In this document: in pieces, positions 34,712-42,614 of the stretch
How positions within the stretch are numbered: position 1 is the first letter of the stretch
Layout of the letters: each line of letters opens with the position of its first letter
Origin: Cyanobium sp. FGCU6
GTDB lineage: Bacteria > Cyanobacteriota > Cyanobacteriia > PCC-6307 > Cyanobiaceae
NCBI GenBank assembly: GCA_024958655.1
Contig: JANWUR010000016.1
Location: 25,075 to 89,074 of the forward strand
Length of the DNA stretch: 64,000 nt
Direction of reading: 5' to 3'
Made by a program: the position numbers and the translations under genes
Notes under the pieces: generated by a model
What the model was told of the DNA's origin: nothing
The model's input: the letters and a program-made list of their open reading frames with translations, nothing else
Databases searched by the model: none

Positions 34712-35608
34712 ATGCTGCGCACCGTTCTCTTCCTGATCACGAACCTGGCGGTCGTGCTCACGATCTCGCTGATCCTCAGCCTGCTCACGGGCCTGGGGCT
34801 GCTGCCCCCCGACCTGCCGCTGCTGCCGCTGCTGGTGAGCTGCTTCGTGTGGGGCGTGCTGGGCGCCTGGATCTCGCTGCAGTTCTCGGCCGAATCCGCC
34901 AAGCGGATGATGGGCGTACAGCTGGTGGGCCCGGGCAGCGGCGGCGCCGGCAGCTGGCTGCACACCACCGTGGCCCGCCTGGCCGCCCAGGCGGGGCTGC
35001 CCACGCCGGAGGTGGGCGTATACGGCTCGCCGGAGTGGAATGCCTTCGCCACCGGCCCCTCCCGCAACCGGGCACTGGTGGCGGTGTCCACCGGCATCCT
35101 CGAGGGCATGCCGCCCGAGGAGCTCGAAGCGGTGCTGGCCCACGAGATGAGCCACGTGGGCAACGGCGACATGGTGACGATGACCCTGCTGCAGGGGGTG
35201 ATCAACGCCTTCGTGATGTTCCTGGCGCGGGCGGTGGCCCTGGCGTTGCCGCGGGGCCAGCGCGACGACGGCCGCGACTACGCCCCGCCTCCCACCATGC
35301 TGCTGGTGTGGCCCCTGGAAGTGGTGCTGGGGGTACTGGGCTCGCTGGTGACGGCCTGGTTCTCGCGCCACCGGGAGTTCCGGGCCGATGCCGGCGCCGC
35401 CCGTCTCACCTCGCCCGACGCCATGGCCGGAGCCCTGGCCCGGCTGGGGGGAGTGGAGAACCTGCAGGATCCCCGCGACGAACCCACCCTGGCCACCCTC
35501 AAGATCAACGAGCCCCCGGGCTTCCTGCGCCTGTTCGCCAGCCATCCGCCGATCCAGGCCCGCATCCGGGCGCTGCAGGAGGCGGCCCGCAGCGGCCGCC
35601 TGGCCTGA
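34712..35608 (+). CDS. htpX: Membrane zinc metalloprotease HtpX
   Basis: 298 residues. Two N-terminal membrane spans (about 5-27 and 34-54) precede the M48 catalytic domain with HEMSH as the zinc site and HREFRADAGAA supplying the third ligand; further hydrophobic segments lie at about 165-180 and 195-220. HtpX degrades damaged inner-membrane proteins together with FtsH. An ATG start. It is followed 16 bases later by the dehydrogenase gene on the same strand. Confidence 0.93.
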   Translation: MLRTVLFLITNLAVVLTISLILSLLTGLGLLPPDLPLLPLLVSCFVWGVLGAWISLQFSAESAKRMMGVQLVGPGSGGAGSWLHTTVARLAAQAGLPTPEVGVYGSPEWNAFATGPSRNRALVAVSTGILEGMPPEELEAVLAHEMSHVGNGDMVTMTLLQGVINAFVMFLARAVALALPRGQRDDGRDYAPPPTMLLVWPLEVVLGVLGSLVTAWFSRHREFRADAGAARLTSPDAMAGALARLGGVENLQDPRDEPTLATLKINEPPGFLRLFASHPPIQARIRALQEAARSGRLA

Positions 35609-35624
35609 AACCGAGCCGTTCGTC

Positions 35625-36653
35625 ATGCTCGCCATCGCCGCCGTTCCCCCCGCCGCCGATCCCGGAGCGTCGGTGAGCGCCCCCCCGCCTTTGCAGGAGC
35701 TCGATCTGCCCGCCTCCCTGCCCGGGGAGCACGACCTGCTGGTGGCTGTGGAAGCGGTGGGCGTGAACCCGGTGGACACCAAGGTGCGCGCGGGGCTGTC
35801 TCCGGGATCGCCTCCCCGGGTGCTGGGTTGGGACGGCTGCGGCCGGGTGGAGGCGATGGGCGCCGCCGTGGATGGCTTCGCCACGGGGGATCGGGTATGG
35901 TTCGCCGGCGACATCACCCGCCCCGGCTGCCAGGCGCAGCGCGTGGCCGTGGATGCCCGCATCGCCGCCCGGGCCCCCAGCAACCTCAGCGCCGCCGAGG
36001 CCGCAGCCCTTCCCCTCACGGCCCTCACCGCCTGGGAGGCGCTGTTCGATCGGCTCGGCCTCGATCCGGACGGGGGCGACGCCGGCCGCGCGCTGCTGGT
36101 GCTGGGCGGGGCCGGCGGTGTGGGCTCGATCCTGATCCAACTGGCCCGCCGCGCCGGCCTGCTGGTGATCGCCACCGCCTCCCGCTTCGAAAGCCAAGCC
36201 TGGGCACGTGAGATGGGCGCCGATCACGTGCTCGACCACCGCGAACCCCTGGGTCCGCAGCTGCAGGCCCTTGGGCTCGATGGCGTGGATCTGATCGCCA
36301 ACCTGCACGACACCGATGCCTACTGGCAGGCGATGGCGGAGCTGATCCGGCCCCAGGGAGCGATCGTGGCGATCGTGGGGAACAGGGCCCCGCTCGACCT
36401 CGATCTGCTCAAGAGCAAGAGCGTGCGCTTCTGCTGGGAATTCATGTTCACCCGCCCGCGCTACGGCACCGCCGATATGGGCGAGCAGGGGAGGATCCTG
36501 GCCCGGGTCACTGCGCTGGTGGAGGCCGGCGAGCTGCGCACCACCCTCCGCGAAACTCTCCGGCCGATCGCGGCCCGCACCCTGGAGCAGGCCCATGGGC
36601 TGCTGGCCAGCGGCCGCACGATCGGCAAGATCGCCCTTGAGGGCTGGGCCTGA
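35625..36653 (+). CDS. Zinc-type alcohol dehydrogenase / quinone-reductase-like protein
   Basis: 342 residues, MDR superfamily. GroES-like N-terminal domain (VEAVGVNPVDTKVRAG, GWDGCGRVEAMG), then an NAD(P)-binding Rossmann fold with GGAGGVGSILIQLARRAG. Structural-zinc cysteines are lacking, as in quinone-oxidoreductase members (the zinc-binding alcohol dehydrogenase family 1 group). Probably reduces quinones or reactive enals with NADPH. Probably cotranscribed with htpX and converging on the methyltransferase gene. Confidence 0.88.
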   Translation: MLAIAAVPPAADPGASVSAPPPLQELDLPASLPGEHDLLVAVEAVGVNPVDTKVRAGLSPGSPPRVLGWDGCGRVEAMGAAVDGFATGDRVWFAGDITRPGCQAQRVAVDARIAARAPSNLSAAEAAALPLTALTAWEALFDRLGLDPDGGDAGRALLVLGGAGGVGSILIQLARRAGLLVIATASRFESQAWAREMGADHVLDHREPLGPQLQALGLDGVDLIANLHDTDAYWQAMAELIRPQGAIVAIVGNRAPLDLDLLKSKSVRFCWEFMFTRPRYGTADMGEQGRILARVTALVEAGELRTTLRETLRPIAARTLEQAHGLLASGRTIGKIALEGWA

Positions 36654-36674
36654 GCCGGCGCGGCCCCGTAGGCC

Positions 36675-37664
36675 TCAGCGGCGGGCCACCAGCACCCGGT
36701 GGCGCGGATCACAGGCCTCCCGCCGCACGTCGCCGAAGCCCGCCTCCACCAGGGCCGCCGGCAGATCGAGGCCGAAGTAGTCCTCCAGATAAGGCTCGGT
36801 GCTCTTGAGCAGGGTGGCGATCGGCGCCGGCAGCCGGCGGATCACCTCCGAGTCGGGATCCTGATCCACCAGGGCGATCACGCCGCCGGGGCGCAGCAGC
36901 CGGGCCGCCTCGCGCAGCACGGCCCGGGTGGCCTCGGCCGGCAGCTCGTGGCACACGAACTGCATGGTGATCAGGTCGTAGGCGCCGCCCTCCAGGCCGC
37001 TGGCTTCGGCGGCGGCATGGTGCCATGCGGCGATGCGCCCCTGGGGATCGCGCACCCGGGCCACCGCCAGCATCTGGGGCGAGAGGTCGAGGCCCTCCAC
37101 CACGGGGGCAGCAGCCTCGCCGCGGCCTTCGAGCCAGTCGAGCAGGGCGAGGGTGCCCACCCCCACCGAGCAGCCCATGTCGAGGGCCCGGGCCACCGGA
37201 GCGCTGAGGCTGGGTTCGATCGCCGCGAAGATGGCCGACCGCAGCCGGGCCTGGGCGACCTCCGGGGCGAGTTCGGGTTCCTGCGGCCACACCCGCAGGG
37301 CCATCGAGTCGGTGGCCTGCTCCGCCTCGCAGGCCGCCTCCCAGCAGAGGTTGCCCTGGTCGTAGGCGTGGAAGCGGGCGCGGTAGTACGCCGGCGCCTC
37401 GGTGGCGGCGTCCGTGACGGCAGCCAGCAGGGGTTCGGCCTCCGCCCGCAGCTGCTCGCGCCGCTCGCGCCAGGCGATCCCCCGCCCTTCGGCGGTGCGG
37501 ATGATCAGGCCGCGCGCCTGCTGGAACAGCAGCTGGCGCAGCGGCTCCACCGCCAGCAGCCGATCGATCGCCCAGCCCAGGGGGTGACGCGAGGCCACCC
37601 AGTTGGGGGGCGGCGCCACCGGGCTCCGATCCGAGGTGGTGGGCTGGGCCTGGGCGAGGGCCAT
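36675..37664 (-). CDS. SAM-dependent methyltransferase
   Basis: 329 residues. The N-terminal 130 residues are helical (QLLFQQARGLIIRTAEGRG, YYRARFHAYDQGNLCWEAA). The class I Rossmann domain follows with motif I VARALDMGCSVGVGTLALL, the acidic loop VEGLDLSPQMLAVAR and MQFVCHELP. This architecture is common in cyanobacteria and chloroplasts, usually annotated only as methyltransferase; the substrate is unknown. The ATG at 37664 fits the N-terminus of the family; the frame upstream is not protein-like. Confidence 0.85.
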   Translation of the reverse strand: MALAQAQPTTSDRSPVAPPPNWVASRHPLGWAIDRLLAVEPLRQLLFQQARGLIIRTAEGRGIAWRERREQLRAEAEPLLAAVTDAATEAPAYYRARFHAYDQGNLCWEAACEAEQATDSMALRVWPQEPELAPEVAQARLRSAIFAAIEPSLSAPVARALDMGCSVGVGTLALLDWLEGRGEAAAPVVEGLDLSPQMLAVARVRDPQGRIAAWHHAAAEASGLEGGAYDLITMQFVCHELPAEATRAVLREAARLLRPGGVIALVDQDPDSEVIRRLPAPIATLLKSTEPYLEDYFGLDLPAALVEAGFGDVRREACDPRHRVLVARR

Positions 37665-37729
37665 GGGATGGCAGGGCAGGAGAAGGCGGCCCCGGAGGGC
37701 GGCACTCCTCCCATTCTCCCCACCTCGCT

Positions 37730-37879
37730 TCAGGCCGGGGCGTCCACAGCACCCATCCACAACGACGACGCCTCGTCGTCGTACGGCGGGCTGTTGGTGA
37801 GCAACAACGACGTTTCACGCTTGAGCGCTTCACTGAGGCTGCGACAGCGCACCCAGTTCTCCCGGTTGCGGTTCAGGGC
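37730..37879 (-). pseudogene. DUF4231 (SLATT-like) remnant
   Basis: About 49 codons with no start codon, beginning inside the last codons of the upstream membrane-protein gene in another frame. It reads ALNRNRENWVRCRSLSEALK then RETSLLLTNSPPYDDE. This resembles the part of DUF4231 proteins just after their two membrane spans (RENW-x-RYR-x-TAEALKRE-x-x-L-x-L-x-x-x-GPY). SLATT/DUF4231 proteins are two-span membrane effectors associated with nucleotide-sensing conflict systems. The spans are missing, so this looks like the end of a gene whose front was deleted. Confidence 0.45.
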
Positions 37880-39447
37880 CGGCGTGGAACCAGCAACCCC
37901 TCCAACAGGCCATCGACGGCATCGAGCCGTTGTTTCGGAGCTTCCAGCCAGTGCACCGGTGGCGACCCGGGGCGGGCCCCAAGGGCCTGCTCGGCGACGG
38001 CACGGTCGGTGCGGCCATCCGCCAGCACCACCACGGCCGCAAGATGGGACGCCTGGCTGATGCGACCCAGCTCGTACAGGCAGCCCTGGTTCTGCTCGCT
38101 GAACCCCCGCAGATCCATGAGCACCGAGGTGGCGCGCAGCAGCAGGGCATCCAGCGTCTGCTGCCAGCTGCTGGCGAAACAGCAGAAGTCGGTGACCCTG
38201 TAGCGGCCATCGTGATCAGGCCTGGCATCGATGGCCGCGAGTTGCCGGCGCAGATCCTCGGCCTCGAGGATGTAGCGATCGCGCAGACGCCCCTCAAGAA
38301 ACGCCACCAGTTCGTGGGGCTCGATCGTGCGGGAGGCCAGATCCGCGGCCGAGATCAGCAGCACCGGCCCGTTCACCCGCCAGCGCTGCACCACATGGTC
38401 GAACAGCCAACCCACCGGCCCCGATCGGCGGAACACCCGCAGCACCAGCAGGGTGGGCGGATCCGCCGAAGCGGTGGCCCGCGAGAGCCGGGACCATCGG
38501 GCGAAGAAGACCGGAATCCACAACCAGGCCAGCAGGGGCAGCAGGGGGCGAAGATCCCGCGGATCCCCGCCGCTGGCTGCGGAATTCCAGCCCGGAATCA
38601 CCTGCAGCAGCAGGATCAGGAACCAGCTGGCCCCGAACAGATAGGACAGGTCGGAAAACACCTTGACCCGGTACAGACGCCCCAGGGCGGCCGTCAGGGC
38701 ATGGGCCGGCAGCAGGGCGATGGCGATGGGCACCAGCGTGAACAGCGCAAAGGTGCCCCAGGCACCGGCCAGCGAAACCAGAACGCCGAGCCCGCCACCC
38801 GGTCCGCTGGCCACCAGGTTGGCCAGAAGCTGCTGCCCGAGGACGGCCATCAGCACCAGCAGAAAGACCGGCGGAAACAGATAGGGGGCCAGGGCCCTGA
38901 GGCGCGGGATGCCGAACAGGATGCCAAGAACGATCAGTGGCACCAGCCCCTGCGGCACGATCCAGCCCAGCTGCTCCAGGCCGAAGGCCGTGGAGGCCAG
39001 CCTGACCAGCAGCAGCAGCACCAGGCCCCAGCCGGCCAGAACGAGGGCCTGCTTCTGGAAAGACCAGCGAAGGACCTGCGCCTGCAGCACCAGCCCGGGC
39101 GTGGCCATCACCAGGCCGGTGATCAGCAGGCGCAGGGGGGACAGGCTGCCGAAATGCACCGGCAGGTAAAGAGCGGCGGAGGTGAAGCCGATCAGCAGGC
39201 TCAGCCCGGCCAGGGCCCGCGTGAGTTCCCGTTCGCGCCCCCTCGGCGGCAGCTGGGCTTGTCGCCCGGAGGTCGGAAGACGGTCGGTGGGAGGCGCGGC
39301 GTCGGCATCGGCAGGACGCGGCGCCAGCGCCATCAGGCGTCGCACGGCGTTGCGATAACGCCAGCCGAGAAGGCCGGACAGGACAAGGGTGATCGGCAGC
39401 GCCAGCAGCAGGGCGCCGGTGATCAGGGTGGGGAGAGAGGGACCCAC
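37873..39447 (-). CDS. Large membrane protein with cytosolic Rossmann-like C-terminal domain
   Basis: 524 residues, function unknown. A first span (about 8-29) and a basic loop are followed by about nine hydrophobic segments (80-310). The soluble C-terminal third (about 345-524) has a predicted alpha/beta pattern: GPVLLISAADLASRTI, then FLEGRLRDRYILEAEDL, then SVLMDLRGFSEQNQGCLYEL and HLAAVVVLADGRTD, reminiscent of TIR/SLOG-like nucleotide-sensing folds (speculative). It ends where a DUF4231-like remnant begins, so its own C-terminus may have been altered by the same deletion. It is next to mtnA, 16 bases downstream on the same strand. Confidence 0.75.
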   Translation of the reverse strand: MGPSLPTLITGALLLALPITLVLSGLLGWRYRNAVRRLMALAPRPADADAAPPTDRLPTSGRQAQLPPRGRERELTRALAGLSLLIGFTSAALYLPVHFGSLSPLRLLITGLVMATPGLVLQAQVLRWSFQKQALVLAGWGLVLLLLVRLASTAFGLEQLGWIVPQGLVPLIVLGILFGIPRLRALAPYLFPPVFLLVLMAVLGQQLLANLVASGPGGGLGVLVSLAGAWGTFALFTLVPIAIALLPAHALTAALGRLYRVKVFSDLSYLFGASWFLILLLQVIPGWNSAASGGDPRDLRPLLPLLAWLWIPVFFARWSRLSRATASADPPTLLVLRVFRRSGPVGWLFDHVVQRWRVNGPVLLISAADLASRTIEPHELVAFLEGRLRDRYILEAEDLRRQLAAIDARPDHDGRYRVTDFCCFASSWQQTLDALLLRATSVLMDLRGFSEQNQGCLYELGRISQASHLAAVVVLADGRTDRAVAEQALGARPGSPPVHWLEAPKQRLDAVDGLLEGLLVPRRP

Positions 39448-39463
39448 GAATTGCGCCCTTGCG

Positions 39464-40564
39464 TCATCCCTTGGCGTAGAGCCCCTGCAGTCCTGCCTCG
39501 CTGGCCGGCGCCACCCCCCGCTCGGTGATCAGCGCCGTCACCAGCCGGGCGGGGGTGACGTCGAAGGCGGGGTTGAAACCGCTGGAGCCGTCGGGGGTGA
39601 GCTGCACGCTGCCGAGGGCGCCGGCGGGATCGCGCCCCTGGATCTCGGTGACCTCGGCGGCGGAGCGGGCCTCGATCGGGATCTCCGCCACCCCGTCGGC
39701 GATCGTCCAGTCGATGGTGGAGGCGGGCAGGGCCACGTAGAAGGGCACGCCGTTGTCGTGGGCGGCCAGGGCCTTGAGGTAGGTGCCGATCTTGTTGCAC
39801 ACGTCGCCGCTGCGCGTGGTGCGGTCGGTGCCCACGATCACTGCATCCACCTGGCCGTGCTGCATCAGATGGCCGCCGGCGTTGTCGACGATCACGGTGT
39901 GGGGCACCCCCTCGCGGCCCAGCTCGAAGGCGGTGAGGCTGGCGCCCTGGTTGCGAGGGCGAGTCTCGTCGACCCACACGTGGATGGGGATGCCGGCGCG
40001 GTGGGCCTTGTAGATCGGCGCCAGCGCCGTGCCCCAGTCGACGGTGGCCAGCCAGCCGGCGTTGCAGTGGGTGAGCACGTTCAGCGGCTCCGCCTGCCGA
40101 TCGGCCGGCCGGGCGGCGGCGAGCTCGCGGAAGATCGCCAGGCCGTGGTCGCCGATGGCCTCGCACATCGCCACATCCTCGTCGGCGATGGCGGCGGCCT
40201 CGGCCTTCGCCGCCTCGGCCCGCTCCGCCGGCGGCAGGGCGCTCACCAGGCGGCGCACCCGCTCGAGGGCCCAGCGCAGGTTGATCGCCGTGGGCCGGGT
40301 GGCGTTCAGCCGGCTGAAGGCCGCCTCCAGGGCGGCGTCGGACGGATCGGCCTGCAGGGCGAGCATCAGCCCGTAGGCGCCGGTGACACCGATCAGGGGC
40401 GCCCCCCGCACCACCATGGTGGTGATCGCCTCGGCCGCCTGCTCCAGGGTGGCGAGCGAGCGGGTGGTGAAGCGGTGCGGCAGCTGGGTCTGGTCGATCA
40501 CCCCCACCGAGCGACCGCCCTCTTCCAGCCAGATGGTGCGCCAGGCCTTGCCGTCGATGTTCAT
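39464..40564 (-). CDS. mtnA: S-methyl-5-thioribose-1-phosphate isomerase
   Basis: Isomerises methylthioribose-1-phosphate to methylthioribulose-1-phosphate in methionine salvage. 366 residues, full length for the eIF2B-related family. Key segments: [32 protein letters not shown] (catalytic Cys), [11 protein letters not shown] and [18 protein letters not shown] (catalytic Asp, cofactor-free). Other salvage genes are not in this window. ATG 40564; divergent from the metallophosphoesterase gene, 88 bases between starts. Confidence 0.96.
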   Translation of the reverse strand: MNIDGKAWRTIWLEEGGRSVGVIDQTQLPHRFTTRSLATLEQAAEAITTMVVRGAPLIGVTGAYGLMLALQADPSDAALEAAFSRLNATRPTAINLRWALERVRRLVSALPPAERAEAAKAEAAAIADEDVAMCEAIGDHGLAIFRELAAARPADRQAEPLNVLTHCNAGWLATVDWGTALAPIYKAHRAGIPIHVWVDETRPRNQGASLTAFELGREGVPHTVIVDNAGGHLMQHGQVDAVIVGTDRTTRSGDVCNKIGTYLKALAAHDNGVPFYVALPASTIDWTIADGVAEIPIEARSAAEVTEIQGRDPAGALGSVQLTPDGSSGFNPAFDVTPARLVTALITERGVAPASEAGLQGLYAKG

Positions 40565-40652
40565 GGGGGGCCGCTGGCCGCGTGGTGGCCTGATCATCTC
40601 CGGCCAACGGCGCACATGCCTCAAGCTGGAGCGCCACCATCCACCCGTCTGC

Positions 40653-41663
40653 ATGGCCCTGCGCCGCCGCCAGCTGCTGCAGCTCGCCGCCGGGCTGGGG
40701 GGCGCCGGCTGGCTGCTGACGCCACGCCGCGCCCCTGCCGCAGCGCTGCCGGCGTCGGGTGATCTGCGGCTGGGCCTGATCAGCGACCTCAACAGCAGCT
40801 ATGGCTCAACCACCTACATCCCGGAGGTGAGCCAGGGGCTGCGGCAGCTGCTGGCCCGCCGGCCGGCCCTGATCGCCTGTGCCGGCGACATGGTGGCCGG
40901 CCAAAAGCCGGGTCTCGGCGCCGCCCGGCTGGATGCGATGTGGGACGCCTTCGGCCGCACGGTGCTGACGCCGGTGCGCCAGGCGGGGATTCCGTTCCTG
41001 CCGGCGGTGGGCAACCACGACGGCTCCCCGGGCTTCACGGCTGACCGCGAGGCCGTGCGGCGCTTCTGGACACCGCGGCGCCAAGGACTGGGGCTGCACT
41101 TCGTGGACAGCGGCCTTTTCCCGTTCCACTACAGCGTTCTGCAGAAGGAGGTGTTCTGGCTGGTGTGGGATGCCAGCTCCAGCCGCATCCCGCCCGAGCA
41201 ACTGGCCTGGGCGCGCCGGCAGCTGGCCAGCCCCTCAGCCCGCCAGGCGCGGCTGCGCCTGGTGATGGGGCACCTGCCCCTGTTCGGCATCAGCCAGGGC
41301 CGCGACCGGCCCGGCGAGGTGGTGGATCAGGCTGCCGAGGTGCTGGCCGTGCTGGAGGCAGGCCGCGTGCAGGCCTACATCAGCGGCCACCAGCACGCCT
41401 GGTTCCCCGCCCGCCGCGGCCGCCTGGATCTGATCCAGCTGGGCGCGCTGGGCAGTGGCCCCCGGCGCCTGCTGCAGGGATCGATCCCTCCCCAGCAGAC
41501 CACCACCACCCTCGACCTCGACTGGCGGAAAGGGTCGCTGACGGAAACCACCACGGCCGTGACCACGGGGCAGGAGGTGGCCTGGGGCCGGCTTCCCGCC
41601 GCGCTCCGTGGCCGTGTCGCCACCCTCGAGCGCCACACTCAGACGCGGTCGATCCGCCGGTAG
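40653..41663 (+). CDS. Tat-exported calcineurin-like metallophosphoesterase
   Basis: 336 residues. The N-terminus [20 protein letters not shown] carries a twin-arginine before a mild hydrophobic core, so folded export by Tat is likely. All metal-binding motifs are seen in order: GLISDLN, CAGDMV, VGNHDG, MGHLPLF and SGHQHAW. The likely role is a periplasmic phosphatase or phosphodiesterase, for example for scavenging phosphate; the substrate is unknown. Its 3' end overlaps the convergent DUF1543 gene by 25 bases. Confidence 0.87.
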   Translation: MALRRRQLLQLAAGLGGAGWLLTPRRAPAAALPASGDLRLGLISDLNSSYGSTTYIPEVSQGLRQLLARRPALIACAGDMVAGQKPGLGAARLDAMWDAFGRTVLTPVRQAGIPFLPAVGNHDGSPGFTADREAVRRFWTPRRQGLGLHFVDSGLFPFHYSVLQKEVFWLVWDASSSRIPPEQLAWARRQLASPSARQARLRLVMGHLPLFGISQGRDRPGEVVDQAAEVLAVLEAGRVQAYISGHQHAWFPARRGRLDLIQLGALGSGPRRLLQGSIPPQQTTTTLDLDWRKGSLTETTTAVTTGQEVAWGRLPAALRGRVATLERHTQTRSIRR

Positions 41664-42157
41664 CCGAACCAGTCGGGCACCAGGGGCTGACTGCGGCCCT
41701 GCGGATCGGGGATCAGATGCACGTGCCAGCCCTGCAGCAGATCCACGGGCAGGCAGTCGTCCACCGCATGCAGATCGTCCTTGTGCCGGCCCTCGGCCCC
41801 GGGCAGACCGCGGCGCAGGGCCCGGGCCCGGGCGGCCTGGGGCGTGGGGGCAACCACCAGCAGGAACTGATGCAGCTCCGCCAGCTGCCGGGGGTCGTAC
41901 CCCCCCAGGTTCACGAACCACAGACGCTCTGCGGCCGGAGCCGGCGCCGGCTCCGGCCGCAGCTCCACCCGGAAACCGTCCACGAAGCGCACCTCCATCC
42001 AGCTGTCGAGATGGAGGCCGCGTCGAGCCCCGAACCACTGCTGCCGCAGGGCGGCGAAGGTGTCCTCGATCCGCTCGCCCACCACGAAGCGCACGTCGTG
42101 GAGCTCGATGTGGGCCCGGGCGGTGCGGCCGCCGAGCACCACCAGGAACAGGGACAT
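41639..42157 (-). CDS. DUF1543 protein
   Basis: 172 residues. The N-terminal half shows the DUF1543 pattern: LFLVVLGGRTARAHIELHDV, RIEDTFAALRQQWFG and GLHLDSWMEVRFVDGF. The second half repeats the fold loosely (LWFVNLGGYDP, ELHQFLLVVAPT). Cytosolic, function unknown. ATG 42157; the frame upstream of it is not conserved-looking. It is divergent from the broken VOC gene. Confidence 0.8.
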   Translation of the reverse strand: MSLFLVVLGGRTARAHIELHDVRFVVGERIEDTFAALRQQWFGARRGLHLDSWMEVRFVDGFRVELRPEPAPAPAAERLWFVNLGGYDPRQLAELHQFLLVVAPTPQAARARALRRGLPGAEGRHKDDLHAVDDCLPVDLLQGWHVHLIPDPQGRSQPLVPDWFGYRRIDRV

Positions 42158-42215
42158 CGTGAGACCCACCCCGGGATCCGTTCTAGGTTGACCCCGGACC
42201 ATCCTGGTGACGTCG

Positions 42216-42587
42216 ATGACCGCCAATCCCGTCCCCTGGTTCGAGATCTACGTTTCCGACATGGCCCGGGCCCGGGGCTTCTACGAGGCGGTGTTCGGGG
42301 TGGTGCTGGAGCAGCTTCCCGTGTAGGGGATGGAGTACTGGTCGTTCCCGATGGAGGACGGCCGCTTTGGCGCCGGCGGCGCCCTGGCGAAGATGGACGG
42401 CGTGGCCCCGGGGCCCGGCGGCACGCTGGTGTACTTCGGCTCCGAGGACTGCGCGGTGGAGGAAGCCCGGGTGGCCGCGGCCGGCGGCCAGGTGGTGCGC
42501 CCGAAGAGCTCGATCGGCCCCTACGGCTTCATCTCCCTGGTCACCGACAGCGAAGGCAATCTGATCGGGCTGCACTCGATGGCCTGA
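42216..42587 (+). pseudogene. VOC (glyoxalase-fold) protein gene interrupted by a stop codon
   Basis: Reads as one 122-residue VOC protein except for a TAG at 42324-42326 (codon 37). Before it: NPVPWFEIYVSDMARARGFY, EAVFGVVLEQLPV. After it, in the same frame: GMEYWSFPMED, GTLVYFGSEDCAVEEA, GPYGFISLVTDSEGNLIGLH. This matches small VOC proteins with NxVxWFEIPVxDMxRA and DSEGNxIxLHS. The rest is intact and no frameshift is seen, so the stop is recent, is a sequencing error, or is read through. Confidence 0.8.
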
Positions 42588-42614
42588 GGCCGGGGCCCGT
42601 GGCGGCTCTCCTGT

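Noticed and set aside
37742..37790. cgacgacgcctcgtcgtcgt palindrome as a strong terminator or operator
   Set aside because: It is a simple GAC/GTC-rich palindrome inside the DUF4231-like remnant, with no T-run and no suitably placed promoter; a structural role cannot be supported.
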